DNA of 46,386 nt, taken from Clostridiales bacterium. GTDB lineage: Bacteria; Bacillota; Clostridia; Oscillospirales; Acutalibacteraceae. The stretch lies in NCBI GenBank assembly GCA_022801595.1, contig JAAWSO010000014.1, positions 1-46,386 on the forward strand, given 5' to 3'. Under the pieces are notes generated by a model. The model was not told where the DNA came from. It did no database searches and worked only from the letters and a program-made list of their open reading frames with translations. Position 1 is the stretch's first letter, and each line of letters starts with the position of its first letter. Positions 1-8,197 of the stretch are shown here, one piece after another. The translations under genes and the position numbers were made by a program.

Positions 1-75
1 CGGGAAGAGACGCGCACAGTCAACACGGCTCAAAAGGCCCGCAAGGGAATAGAGAGGAGGAAGAGGGAGGAGTGA
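1..75 (+). CDS. C-terminal tail of an unidentified protein (cut by the window edge)
   Basis: Frame 1 is open from the first base to a TGA at 73-75 and encodes 24 residues rich in Arg, Lys and Glu, ending RRKREE. A charged tail of this kind is common at protein C-termini, but it is too short to assign a family. A weak dyad (CCCGCT at 78-83 and AGCGGG at 108-113) follows, without a clear T-run. From there to 306 I see no gene. Calling it coding at all is an inference from the open frame at the edge. Confidence 0.3.
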   Translation, partial: REETRTVNTAQKARKGIERRKREE

Positions 76-306
76 TCTGCCCGCTCCTTTCCGGTCGGCG
101 GATACTAAGCGGGAGAATACCAAGAAGTATGGCCACTCCTTTTCCTAAAAACTACAAACCGATTCCTCTCAAATCCATCCAGCGCATTTCACTCTCCAGC
201 GCTACTTATATGTTTAAGAGAATTATAAGATATTTGCTATGGGATGTCAAGGGTAAAACCATATTTTTTTCTAAATTTCGCCCGAAAATCCTCGGTAATA
301 TCTGGG

Positions 307-1578
307 TTAGTCTTGGCATGAGCAGGCGATTTTTTTACCAAACGGCACAATTTGAATCCCACACCCAGACCGCCGGCATTTAGCCGGCACAGACGGGCGG
401 GGCCTGGCCTCCTGACACAGCAGCAGGCGATTGCAGCAGGAATTTTCCTGGCAAAACTCACAGGACGCGCCGCTGGTGCAATGGCGCAGGGCGTTGAGCG
501 TCGGATACCGAGCGTCCACCCGGCCGCCTCTGCCCTTTGCGCCATTACTAATTAAAATGTGGGAAATTCCCATGGACTCAAGCCCCGGCCACCATCCTGA
601 ACGGGTGCCGTGGTGGGGCGCTTTGACGATATAATAACTGTCCCGCAGGCGGGGAGCGATGGCGTCCATCGCCGCAGGGTTGGCGTCGCCGGTCATAAGA
701 AGGTCGTCATAAGAAAGGGAACCGTCGGACCGGTTGTGAAAAATCAGGCTCGCACCGTTGACCGCATCGCTGTAAGCCATATTACACCGCTGTCCGCAGA
801 GCAGATCGGTAATGGTTTGGGCCACCGGCAGCAAGTGCAGAGCCGGGATCATAGCGTCCAGGTCCTGGATCAGCAGGCAGATGTCCTCGATGCAGTCGAA
901 CCGTTCTTGCTGGTCCGCGTGGGTGTGAAGGGCGAAAGCGTCCATGCACCGAACATAAGCCGCGCACAATTCTTCTTTCAGCTCCAGAAACGCCTGAATC
1001 CTCTGGTGGCTTTGCGTTCGTAAGATGGCGTTAATCTCCTGGGAGATATGAATACAAGCAGGGTCAAAGGGATAGGAATCCCGAGGCGGCCAAAGCACAT
1101 CATACGTCACACGATCAAAAACAAAGCTGTCTCCTGCCTTTAGGGTATAGATCACTTCGGTGCCGGCCAGCTTGCCAATCTTGTCGAAAACCCGGAGCGC
1201 CCCGGCATTCATCCGGGAGGTCAGGGTTTGTTTCGGCACGAAGCAGTCAATCAGAATCGCCAGCTCTAAGAGAAGGGGTACCCCCTTTTCATTTAAAGGG
1301 CAATTCGGCAGAAAGATCTGACCAAAATAACGGGGGTTTTGTTCCAACAAAAGAGGAAGCCCGCCATAGTGGTCTTTGTGAAAATGGGTCAGCAGAAAGG
1401 TGCGCTGTTTGGCGCGGCCATACTGCTCAGAAATCTGACGAGTATAGTCGGAGAAAAGGGTTCCGTCGTCGAGGCGTCCATTTAAGGAGCCGCAGTCGAT
1501 CATAAGGATGTCTTTGTTCCTGCCGCCAAGAACCACACACTCGCCAAACCCAACCTGGTGTACATCCATCCATTGCAT
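307..1578 (-). CDS. Metallo-beta-lactamase-fold hydrolase with a cysteine-rich C-terminal tail
   Basis: 423 aa. The metal site HFHKDH (residues 65-70) is a canonical HxHxDH motif. A downstream MTGDA supplies the bridging Asp and KAPHHGT the late His, an arrangement like the ComEC/Rec2-type MBL subgroup. No signal peptide or membrane segment is visible, so it should be cytoplasmic. The last 60 or so residues hold about ten cysteines, with CEFC and CC motifs, and could be a zinc-binding extension; this part is not typical of the family. Start: ATG with GGGAGG about 9 bases upstream. It lies 59 bp downstream of the MORN-protein gene on the same strand, so the two are probably co-transcribed. The substrate is unknown. 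DNA-uptake ComEC itself is excluded because its membrane domain is missing. Confidence 0.8.
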   Translation of the reverse strand: MQWMDVHQVGFGECVVLGGRNKDILMIDCGSLNGRLDDGTLFSDYTRQISEQYGRAKQRTFLLTHFHKDHYGGLPLLLEQNPRYFGQIFLPNCPLNEKGVPLLLELAILIDCFVPKQTLTSRMNAGALRVFDKIGKLAGTEVIYTLKAGDSFVFDRVTYDVLWPPRDSYPFDPACIHISQEINAILRTQSHQRIQAFLELKEELCAAYVRCMDAFALHTHADQQERFDCIEDICLLIQDLDAMIPALHLLPVAQTITDLLCGQRCNMAYSDAVNGASLIFHNRSDGSLSYDDLLMTGDANPAAMDAIAPRLRDSYYIVKAPHHGTRSGWWPGLESMGISHILISNGAKGRGGRVDARYPTLNALRHCTSGASCEFCQENSCCNRLLLCQEARPRPSVPAKCRRSGCGIQIVPFGKKIACSCQD

Positions 1579-1619
1579 GGTTTGGTTCCTCCCTATACCA
1601 GCATAGTGATTTCTTATCT

Positions 1620-1639
1620 TTTTACATATGTAAAAAATT
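1620..1639. repeat. 20-bp perfect AT-rich palindrome between the MORN and MBL genes
   Basis: The sequence reads six T, then ACATATGT, then six A, and is perfectly self-complementary. It overlaps the TAA stop of the MORN gene and lies about 40 bp before the MBL start. It could be a regulator site or a weak bidirectional hairpin; the short stem favours a protein-binding site. Function is not established. Confidence 0.35.
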
Positions 1640-3725
1640 ATTTTTTATCATCGGGCTGATCCAGCCGCTTGTAAAAGATACCGCTTTGATATTTGTCGTC
1701 TTTCCATTCACCGGTGAAAATCACATGACCGTCCGGTGCGAACTCGGTACCAGTTCCATGTCGTTTTCCCTCCTTCCATGTACCAGTATATATGAGATTT
1801 CCGTCGCTGTCAAAGGCAGATCCTTCCCCAGTTGGAATATCATTCTTCCATTTTCCTACGAAAACCGTGCCGTCTTCCGCGCTATAAGCAATGCCAGCGC
1901 CTTGTCTTGCGCCATTTTCGATCTTTCCGGCAAATTCTAGGTTGCCCTGATTGTCAAAAATTGCACTTGTGCCAACCGGCTGATCTTTGCGCCAGCGGCC
2001 GATATGAATGGAAGCGTCGTCCGGCTGGAAGGATACGCCAACGCCGTCCCGCTGATTTTCCCGCCACTCGCCAGCGTAACAAATCTGGCCGGACTTATAA
2101 TAATAGGCGCCGAATCCATCCCGCATGTCGTTGCGGTAATTGCCTTCATAGGCGGTATGACCATCCTGCGTCTGGGTTCGTCCCCGCCCTTGGCGCAATC
2201 CGTCGATCACCTTTCCAAAATAATAGTAGCTTTCTTCCGCGCTGATCACGATCCGTTTCGCCGCGGTAATGGACGGGAACATGGGATGCGATTCTTCTTT
2301 TGGCTTGCTCAGGTCGGTATCTTCCGCTTTCTTAAATAAATCGGCGGCGCGCACCACCCCGGAATGCAGGGTTTTCCCTGCCACGGTATACCGTTCCGGC
2401 AGTTTTCCCTGGGAAAATACCTCTTTGGAATTCACCTCTTTGATCGGTCCTTCCTCCGCCCACTCCGGCGTTTCCGGCTGGGGGGTATCCTCCTTGACCG
2501 GAGCCGGATGAGCTGTCTCGATGTTTTCAATGATCTCAATGATCTCCTGTACATCCTCGTCCGGTTCCTCTCCACAGGAATCCAAATTCCAATCCTCCAG
2601 CTCTTCGTTCTCCTTGGGCGGAACGTCAATATGGAACACTTCCCGGTTGGCTGCATAACTTTCCCCTGCCGCAACATTCTGGCGAAGGATCGGGGTTTCC
2701 TCGGTGGGTTCTTCCGGTTCTAAGGAATCCTCAGTTTGTCCCACGGTGAAAAAATCATCCTCGGATTCTTCCCTGTGCAAATGCTGCAGTTCCGATTCCG
2801 AACCCATGGACTCTTCCGTCGAAGCATCCTCAGACAGCAGTTCCTCCACCCAGCGGTCCCGGGATAAACCCTGGTCTTCTAAGGAAAACGGGTCAACGGC
2901 CCCATTGTCGTCCGTTTGTCCCATGGATTCCATCTGAAACAACTCCGACCGCAGGGAGCCAAGCTCTTCCAGCCGCGGCAAAGCGTGGGTCGGTTCTTCT
3001 CGGTCAAACCCATGATCCTGCTCCTGATACCAATCCGGCTCCACGCTGCCAGGCAAACAATGATCCTGTTTCCATGCCGGTTTTAAGCTTTCTTTTCCTT
3101 CCTGGATTCGCTCCATCCACTGATCGTAGCGATCTGCCAAATCTTCGTGATAATAGCAGAAATCGCCCTGGTTGGTGGCGGCGCAAATCCGAGGCTCCCC
3201 TAACTTGGAATTGATCAGACTCTGCTCCGCCGTTCCCTGGAGCAACGGCCGGGGAACCATACGAATGGATACCGGTTCCTCGCCGTCGAAATACTCGGTT
3301 AGGGTAATGGTATTGTCCTCCGGGTTACCGGTCAGCAGAAAACGCACCTTGACAGTGGCGGTTCCCTTTTCATAATAATAACTGCGCCGCCAGTTCAAAT
3401 CGTTGCCAAAAACAATTTTGCCGTAAGGGCGGGTTTCCTCGTCCTGCATAATGATGGCGCTGCCATCCGAATCAAAGCAGGAATATTCCCGCAGCTTGCC
3501 GTCCAGCCTTTTCTTCCAACGCATTCCCCAGCGGGAAATGGAATGGCTGTATTTTGCAGGCATACCCTCGGAAAATTCCGTAATGGTTTCCTGGGAGGAT
3601 AGACGAGTTTCAAAAAAATCGCGGCGCACCTGATATAGGCGGCCGTGAAACATACTCCAGCTGTCATATTCCGGGAAACAAACCGTATAAAATTGAATCA
3701 TGGATCTTTCATTTTGATCGGACAT
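1638..3725 (-). CDS. MORN-repeat protein with a long acidic linker
   Basis: 695 aa with no signal peptide or membrane helix. Three parts are visible. The N-terminal region (about residues 1-200) is rich in Trp, Tyr and Arg and belongs to no family I recognise. A strongly acidic Glu/Asp/Ser/Pro low-complexity linker covers about 200-480. The C-terminal region (about 505-690) holds seven or eight MORN repeats with the pattern Y-x-G-x-W/Y-x-x-G-x-x-x-G-x-G. MORN repeats act as protein- or lipid-binding beta-hairpin arrays; no catalytic motif is seen. Start: ATG with AAGGAGAGG about 10 bases upstream. The MBL-fold gene follows 59 bp later, suggesting a two-gene operon. The cellular role is unknown. 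Confidence 0.75.
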   Translation of the reverse strand: MSDQNERSMIQFYTVCFPEYDSWSMFHGRLYQVRRDFFETRLSSQETITEFSEGMPAKYSHSISRWGMRWKKRLDGKLREYSCFDSDGSAIIMQDEETRPYGKIVFGNDLNWRRSYYYEKGTATVKVRFLLTGNPEDNTITLTEYFDGEEPVSIRMVPRPLLQGTAEQSLINSKLGEPRICAATNQGDFCYYHEDLADRYDQWMERIQEGKESLKPAWKQDHCLPGSVEPDWYQEQDHGFDREEPTHALPRLEELGSLRSELFQMESMGQTDDNGAVDPFSLEDQGLSRDRWVEELLSEDASTEESMGSESELQHLHREESEDDFFTVGQTEDSLEPEEPTEETPILRQNVAAGESYAANREVFHIDVPPKENEELEDWNLDSCGEEPDEDVQEIIEIIENIETAHPAPVKEDTPQPETPEWAEEGPIKEVNSKEVFSQGKLPERYTVAGKTLHSGVVRAADLFKKAEDTDLSKPKEESHPMFPSITAAKRIVISAEESYYYFGKVIDGLRQGRGRTQTQDGHTAYEGNYRNDMRDGFGAYYYKSGQICYAGEWRENQRDGVGVSFQPDDASIHIGRWRKDQPVGTSAIFDNQGNLEFAGKIENGARQGAGIAYSAEDGTVFVGKWKNDIPTGEGSAFDSDGNLIYTGTWKEGKRHGTGTEFAPDGHVIFTGEWKDDKYQSGIFYKRLDQPDDKK

Positions 3726-3823
3726 GATTGCAACACCTCTCCTTGTGGTCGATTTCTAAGTTCTGATTGCTTCCTAATCCGTTTGCAAAAATTCCTTTTG
3801 AAAACGTAGAATCATCCAATTAT

Positions 3824-3853
3824 AGTATACCAACTGGCCGAACGCCTTTTCAA
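3824..3853 (-). promoter_or_regulatory. Predicted sigma-A promoter for the MORN-MBL operon
   Basis: On the minus strand: TTGAAA (-35), 18-bp spacer ending in TGG, then TATACT (-10). The TG before the -10 makes it an extended -10 element. It sits about 100 bp upstream of the MORN-protein start. Confidence 0.5.
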
Positions 3854-3934
3854 GGCTTTCCCCAAAAAATTAAAAAGAAATTTTTCCAAATTTAAAATTT
3901 TCTATGAAATCCTGTCCCTTTTTGTCTTTTCTTA

Positions 3935-3943
3935 TGATATAAT
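3935..3943 (+). promoter_or_regulatory. Extended -10 element for the MscS-type gene
   Basis: TGATATAAT matches the extended -10 consensus TGnTATAAT, about 58 bp before the ATG. No good -35 hexamer is seen 17 bp upstream, which is tolerated when the -10 is extended. Confidence 0.45.
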
Positions 3944-4000
3944 TTTATTTAATAAAGAAAATTTATCGTTTGTTGTTTGAAGAAAAGGAGGTTATCGTTT

Positions 4001-5164
4001 ATGCCAGGTGGATGGATTGGCAGCGTTCTGAGCGCTGTCAGCAGTACCGTCAGTGATGTTGCAAGCAGCGCGCCGGACAATGTCATCACCGAAACCGTAG
4101 CGGAAGTAGCCACATTTTGGACCAAGATTTGGGATTGGTTCGTAGAATTCTGGCCAAAAATGCTTTGGGCCGCCATTATTTTTGTCGGTGGTTGGTGGCT
4201 GTCCAGCATTATTGTCCGACTCTTGCGAAACGGTCTGAAAAAAACCGATATCGAACGCAGTGTCGTCACTTTTTTATGCTCCATTTCCAAATATTTTTTA
4301 CGCTTCGTGGTCATTGTATTTGCCCTGACCCCCTTTGGATTCCAGATTTCCTCAGTGTTTGCCGCGCTGGGCGCCGCCGGAATCGGTCTTGGTCTTGGCT
4401 TGAAGGAAAGCGTGTCCAACCTGGCCAGCGGCATTCAGGTGATTGTTACCAAACCGCTGAAGGTTGGTGATTATGTTGCCATTGACGCAGTGGAAGGAAC
4501 CGTACTGCGGGTAGAGATGATGTTTACCACCTTAAAAACATTGGATAATAAGGAGGTAGTCATACCAAACTCTAAGTTAACGGCCAGTATTTTGACCAAC
4601 TATACCTCCCTGGGGGTACGCCGGGCAGACTTTAATTACTCCGTCCGATACGGTACTGATATTGAACGCCTTCGGGAAGCCATGCTGGCGGAAGCAATGG
4701 CGGATGATCTGGTGCTGAAAGAACCAAAACCGATTGTTGCGATTCTTGACCAGGGAGCAAACGGTATCGACATTTCCATGCGGTTATTCTGTACGCCAGA
4801 AAATTACTGGACTCTATTTTTCCGTATGCAAGAAACCATGAAAGTTCTGTTTGAAAGAGAAAAGATCCAGATTCCATTCAATCAGATGGATATTCATATC
4901 CGGGAAGACGATACTTCCTCTCTTTCATTGCCACAGTTGGAATCTTCAACCACACCGGAATTTCAGGAATCTACATCCGCTTCCAAGCCTTCTCCGTCCA
5001 TGACTCCAGAAATGGAATCCTTGCAGATCCTTGCCCAAACAGTAGCGGAAGCTGCCGCAAAGGCAGCCGCGGAATCCGCTGTGAAAGCCGCTGTAGAAGC
5101 GCATTTGGCTATGCAGCAAACGAAAAGGGAGCCGGATTCCTCCTCTCAATCGAAAGAAACCTAA
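4001..5164 (+). CDS. MscS-family mechanosensitive ion channel
   Basis: 387 aa. Small-conductance mechanosensitive channels open under membrane tension to release solutes on osmotic downshift. Three hydrophobic segments are followed by the family's pore and beta-domain signature: a Gly/Ala-rich pore helix (GAAGIGLGLGLKESVSNLAS), then VGDYVAI, EGTVLRV and VIPNSKL, and an alpha/beta C-terminal vestibule. A Ser/Pro-rich spacer and an Ala/Glu-rich helical tail of about 80 residues extend beyond the core. The start is ATG 4001, preceded by AAAGGAGG with about 10-base spacing. An upstream in-frame TTG at 3977 would place the ribosome site inside the gene. It has its own extended -10 promoter and is followed by a strong hairpin. 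Confidence 0.92.
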   Translation: MPGGWIGSVLSAVSSTVSDVASSAPDNVITETVAEVATFWTKIWDWFVEFWPKMLWAAIIFVGGWWLSSIIVRLLRNGLKKTDIERSVVTFLCSISKYFLRFVVIVFALTPFGFQISSVFAALGAAGIGLGLGLKESVSNLASGIQVIVTKPLKVGDYVAIDAVEGTVLRVEMMFTTLKTLDNKEVVIPNSKLTASILTNYTSLGVRRADFNYSVRYGTDIERLREAMLAEAMADDLVLKEPKPIVAILDQGANGIDISMRLFCTPENYWTLFFRMQETMKVLFEREKIQIPFNQMDIHIREDDTSSLSLPQLESSTTPEFQESTSASKPSPSMTPEMESLQILAQTVAEAAAKAAAESAVKAAVEAHLAMQQTKREPDSSSQSKET

Positions 5165-5190
5165 CCCAATCCCCTCCTTGTCCCCAAATA

Positions 5191-5240
5191 AAGAAAGCCT
5201 GTCGAATTCCTGTATGCAAGGTCATTCGACAGGCTTTCTT
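5191..5240. terminator. Strong 17-bp perfect hairpin downstream of the MscS gene
   Basis: A 17-bp perfect inverted repeat (5191-5207 and 5224-5240) with a 16-base loop. The arm ends in GGCTTTCTT on either strand, so it could stop transcription from the channel gene (+) and from the IS element (-). The T-run is short and interrupted, so efficiency is uncertain. The gap from 5241 to 5351 shows no gene. Confidence 0.6.
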
Positions 5241-5351
5241 CTGTCATATTCATTCTCCAACGTAAAATGCGTCCCTTCCTTTCCGAATGGAAATGTTTCG
5301 TTTCCCCTTTCTTTCCCTGGTTTTTCTGAGTTACAACCAGGCATGCGCTCC

Positions 5352-6239
5352 TCAAGACCCGGAAGCTTGAGAAGCCTCAGTATGCTGCCGCCGCTTTTCA
5401 AAAGGCGTCAACATATTTTTTCCTTGTACCCGTTGATAGTTATAAAAGTGAATGTAATTTTGAATCAATGTTTTGGCTTCCAAAATGGTCTGGGGCTGGT
5501 GACGATACAAGCATTCCGCTTTCAAAATACCAAAAAAATTTTCCGCGCAGGCATTATCCAGCGGGGAGCCTGGCTTGGACATAGAAGGAATGATACAATA
5601 CTCCTGAGTTTGCTGCAAATAACGCTGGGATGTGTAAGGGAACCCTTGGTCACTGTGAAGAACCAAACCAGCCGTAATTTCTTTTTTCGCCTTTTTTAAT
5701 GTCCGTAAAACCAAAGCATTATCCTGCGCCGTGCTCATTTCAAATGCAACAATAAAATTGTCATAGAGATCCTTGACAATGGAGAGGTATAAATTTCCCT
5801 TTTTGGTGTGGATACAGCTAATATCGGCGCACCATTTTTGGTTGGGCGCCGTCGCCGTAAAGTTCCGGCTCAACAAGTCTTCATATTGATTTTGTCTCTG
5901 CTGCTTAAAATAGGATGGACGTTGCCGCCGCACTTCCGATAACAGGCCATATTTATTCATTAAGCGCAGGATGGTTTTGTGATTGATGCACATGCCGTAT
6001 TCCCGGCGAATCCACATTCCAACCCTCCGGTAACCATAGGTTTTGTCCGTTTTCTTCTGACATTCCTGAATCAAGCGGCAAAGCATCTCGTCATGCTGTT
6101 CCCGTTGCTTTCGAACTTCCTCATTTTTCAGCCAAGAATAATAACCGCTGCGGCTGACTTCAAAATATTGACACAGCTCCGTAATGGAAAACCGATCCGA
6201 ATGTTTTCGGATCAGGGGATATTTATTGACTGGCCTCAC
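5352..6239 (-). CDS. IS3-family transposase OrfB (DDE integrase catalytic subunit)
   Basis: 295 aa. An N-terminal HTH_21-like region (EVSRSGYYSWL, TYGYRRV) precedes a retroviral-type integrase core. The catalytic triad is visible as D in WCADISCI, D in LHSDQGF and E in CAENFFG, the last two separated by the family's usual distance of about 35 residues. The C-terminal YNYQRVQGKN-TPFEKR block is also typical. It starts at GTG 6239, overlapping the orfA stop in the string ATGTGA. The frame stays open upstream to about 6275 (-1 relative to orfA), so a frameshifted OrfAB fusion is possible. All catalytic residues are present, so the enzyme may be active. Confidence 0.9.
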   Translation of the reverse strand: MRPVNKYPLIRKHSDRFSITELCQYFEVSRSGYYSWLKNEEVRKQREQHDEMLCRLIQECQKKTDKTYGYRRVGMWIRREYGMCINHKTILRLMNKYGLLSEVRRQRPSYFKQQRQNQYEDLLSRNFTATAPNQKWCADISCIHTKKGNLYLSIVKDLYDNFIVAFEMSTAQDNALVLRTLKKAKKEITAGLVLHSDQGFPYTSQRYLQQTQEYCIIPSMSKPGSPLDNACAENFFGILKAECLYRHQPQTILEAKTLIQNYIHFYNYQRVQGKNMLTPFEKRRQHTEASQASGS

Positions 6240-6409
6240 ATCCTTCCAATTGGTTGCACAAAATTTTGCAGCATTTCATTCTGTTTTTGCAGGCGGTCAA
6301 TTTGATTTTCCTGTTGCTGGATTCTCATTTTCAGCTCTGCAATCAGCCATTGATTGCCGTCTTTTTGATCCAGTTTTTGTGCTCTTTTTCCCCCTTTATG
6401 TTCCGTCAA
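6236..6409 (-). CDS. Short IS3 OrfA: coiled-coil only, no HTH
   Basis: 57 aa from TTG 6409, with AAAGGAGG seven bases upstream, to a TGA at 6236 that overlaps the orfB start. Usual IS3 OrfA proteins are about 90-170 aa, with an N-terminal HTH followed by a leucine zipper. Here only a basic N-terminus (KGGKRAQKLDQKDG) and a heptad-like coiled coil (LIAELKMRIQQQENQIDRL, then QKQNEMLQNF) remain. A stop codon upstream in the frame rules out an in-frame HTH. It is either a naturally minimal OrfA or a truncated one; the good ribosome site favours real translation. Confidence 0.6.
   Translation of the reverse strand: MTEHKGGKRAQKLDQKDGNQWLIAELKMRIQQQENQIDRLQKQNEMLQNFVQPIGRM
6260..6266 (-). other. 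Candidate -1 ribosomal slippery heptamer in the IS element
   Basis: In the orfA frame the minus strand reads A-AAT-TTT, an X-XXY-YYZ heptamer. A -1 slip here enters the orfB frame, which is open from 6275, and gives a fusion reading MLQKFCATNWKD into orfB. IS3 elements usually make their transposase by -1 frameshifting, more often on A-AAA-AAG. No clear stimulatory hairpin was identified. Confidence 0.4.
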
Positions 6410-6671
6410 AATTCTTCCTCCTTTCTGCCTCCCTTCTTTTTGTCCATCTTACCTCTTTTTTTGTCATTTTGCAACTTTTTTCTTTTTCAGAAAACATATG
6501 GAAATACGGACGAATTCCTGTTTGATTCTTAGGAAAATCCATAGGTTCCCATGGACACCGTTCCGTCTTGTAGCGCCCATAAAAATATGCTCCTTCCTAC
6601 CAAATACAGACGGCTCGTTTCGGCTGTTTTTCTGGTATGGGGAGCATCTTGAGAATTTTGCAGATATTCTT

Positions 6672-6851
6672 TTATCGGAACATATATTCCACGTTATGCA
6701 TGAGATCGCCCACTGCGTTCATGGCCCGATGAGTCTTATGACGAAAATGCTTGTTTTTTTTCATTGCGCGGGAGCTGAGCATCGTCAAAACAGCACAAGC
6801 TAACAAGCCGGCGCCAACTCCTTTTGCAAAACACATGGTACTGCGGTACAT
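6672..6851 (-). CDS. Small single-span membrane protein
   Basis: 59 aa: a short N-terminus, one hydrophobic segment at about residues 8-26 (FAKGVGAGLLACAVLTML), then a basic Lys/His/Arg-rich tail ending NAVGDLMHNVEYMFR. The layout resembles short YtxH-like proteins, but I cannot assign a family. The start is ATG 6851, with GGAGGGG eight bases upstream. An in-frame upstream extension to 6911 has no ribosome site. It is transcribed away from trmL, and no partner gene is evident. Confidence 0.6.
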   Translation of the reverse strand: MYRSTMCFAKGVGAGLLACAVLTMLSSRAMKKNKHFRHKTHRAMNAVGDLMHNVEYMFR

Positions 6852-7032
6852 TTGACATCCCCTCCATAAATAATATAAAATATTGGTCGTGTTCATAATT
6901 GAAAACGCCACCTTTCACTCCTATTTTTTTGAAAGATGTTATTTCTAGAATGTACGATTTTTCAAAAATTACACGGAAAAAACAGTCGGAATATTTTGGA
7001 TTTGAAAATTTTTTAGAAAGAAGGATACTAAT

Positions 7033-7545
7033 ATGACTACCTTAAATATTGTAATGGTAGAACCGGAAATCCCCCAGAATACTGGAAATGTCGCCCGTAC
7101 CTGTGCGGCAACCGGCGCGCGGCTTCATCTAGTGGGACCCATGGGTTTCCGCATTGATGACGCCAAGCTCAAACGTGCTGGTCTGGACTACTGGCATCTG
7201 CTTGATATTTCCTACTACCATGGGTTGGAGGATTTTTTTACAAGAAACCCAGAGGCTGTTCCTCCCAAAATCTTTTTCTTCTCTACCAAAGCGCCCCATA
7301 TTCACTCCCAAGTTGTCTACCCGGACAATTGTTATTTATTTTTTGGCAAAGAAACGGCCGGTCTGCCGGAATCCCTTCTCCACCAGCACCCGGATTCTGC
7401 GGTACGAATCCCTATGATCTCCAACGCCCGCAGTCTTAACCTTTCGAATTCGGTAGCCATTGGCGTATATGAAGTCCTTCGCCAATGGGATTATCCCGCC
7501 CTGCTCTGTGAGGGAAAGCTGCGTGAATATGACTGGCAGCTATAA
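7033..7545 (+). CDS. trmL: tRNA (cytidine(34)-2'-O)-methyltransferase TrmL
   Basis: 170 aa, full length for TrmL. This SPOUT enzyme methylates the 2'-OH of the wobble nucleotide of certain tRNA-Leu isoacceptors using S-adenosylmethionine. The family motifs are IPQNTGNVARTCAATG near the N-terminus, FFGKETAGLP, and the trefoil-knot SAM site RSLNLSNSVAIGVYE. The start ATG has a GAAGGA ribosome site. It is a single-gene unit closed by a terminator at 7550-7590. Confidence 0.93.
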   Translation: MTTLNIVMVEPEIPQNTGNVARTCAATGARLHLVGPMGFRIDDAKLKRAGLDYWHLLDISYYHGLEDFFTRNPEAVPPKIFFFSTKAPHIHSQVVYPDNCYLFFGKETAGLPESLLHQHPDSAVRIPMISNARSLNLSNSVAIGVYEVLRQWDYPALLCEGKLREYDWQL

Positions 7546-7549
7546 AGAA

Positions 7550-7590
7550 ACAGATGGTTCTCCGCATTTGGGGAACCATCTGTATTTTTT
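7550..7590 (+). terminator. Rho-independent terminator after trmL
   Basis: Perfect 11-bp stem ACAGATGGTTC / GAACCATCTGT, followed by A and six T. On the other strand the hairpin is followed by TTCTTTAT, so it may also end the convergent VOC/DUF6485 transcript. Confidence 0.85.
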
Positions 7591-7604
7591 AACAATTCGT
7601 TGCT

Positions 7605-8184
7605 TCACGAACCAATATCCGTATGTCCTTGCTCAAACTCCCATTGCAGGCCATAACGATCAATGAAATAAAAATATTTCACCTCGCTGAGAATCCGTGC
7701 GCCCGCCGCTTTTCCTGCAGCATCGGCTTCTTTTCCCGGATCGAAATAATAAAAATCGTCCGGCTTAGTTTGACTAATCTGGTAAACCCGATAATCCGGT
7801 GTTTCATTGATGAGCGTAGTATCCGGCTGCGCCTGAATATGTGCAAAGGCTTCTTCAATATTGACCACTTTGAGCGCCACATGACGCGCTCCACTGACAT
7901 CGTTTGCCGCAAACCGGATCGGTTCTTTACGGCCTACGGGATTGTGATATTCCATAATTTCCAACGTGAGACCTGCGCCTGGCACAGTTAGGAATCCAAT
8001 CGAAACATCTCCTTCATCCGCTTGTTCGACAAAACCTGCGGCTTGGAAAAATCCACGGTTACGGTAATGGGGGATACATTGATCAGGCTGTGCGCCCAAA
8101 ACCCGTTTGTAATAATCAAACGGCCTCCATCAAATCCGGCACAATGATACATACGTGCGATAAACCAATAAATGTGGGCGTCAT
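7605..8184 (-). pseudogene. Frameshifted VOC-family (glyoxalase/bleomycin-resistance fold) gene
   Basis: The N-terminus begins at ATG 8184 and reads MTPTFIGLSHVCIIVPDLMEAV, then hits TGA at 8116-8118. The continuation lies in another frame and reads FDYYKRVLGAQPDQ and onward for about 165 residues to the stop at 7605. Joined, the two make a typical vicinal-oxygen-chelate protein: an initial beta-strand with His, a D-L-E helix, F-Y-x-x-x-L-G, later ARHVALKV and a C-terminal YGLQWEFEQ. The shift lies near 8119-8122 and fits a net loss of two bases or gain of one. It starts 13 bp after the DUF6485 gene, so the two form a unit. It could be a true pseudogene or a sequence error. The substrate is unknown. 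Confidence 0.75.
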
Positions 8185-8197
8185 TGTCTTGCTTCTC

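Larger units (their letters stand above)
5352..6409 (-). mobile_element. IS3-family insertion sequence (IS150-like), ends not resolved
   Basis: Two overlapping minus-strand frames, a short coiled-coil orfA and a DDE orfB, have the organisation of an IS3-family element. I could not find convincing terminal inverted repeats or a 3-5 bp target duplication, so the coordinates cover only the coding part. It sits between the channel gene and a small membrane-protein gene and interrupts no recognisable gene. orfB is intact. Confidence 0.8.

Noticed and set aside
3977-4000. Upstream TTG start for the MscS gene
   Set aside because: The AAAGGAGG ribosome site lies downstream of it and is correctly spaced for ATG 4001.
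5203-6521. 11-bp direct repeat CGAATTCCTGT at 5203-5213 and 6511-6521 flanking the IS element
   Set aside because: IS3 elements duplicate 3-5 bp, and the sequences inside the repeats are not inverted repeats of each other; probably chance.
6498-6803. 101-aa plus-strand ORF
   Set aside because: Mostly antisense to the 59-aa membrane protein, with no ribosome site.
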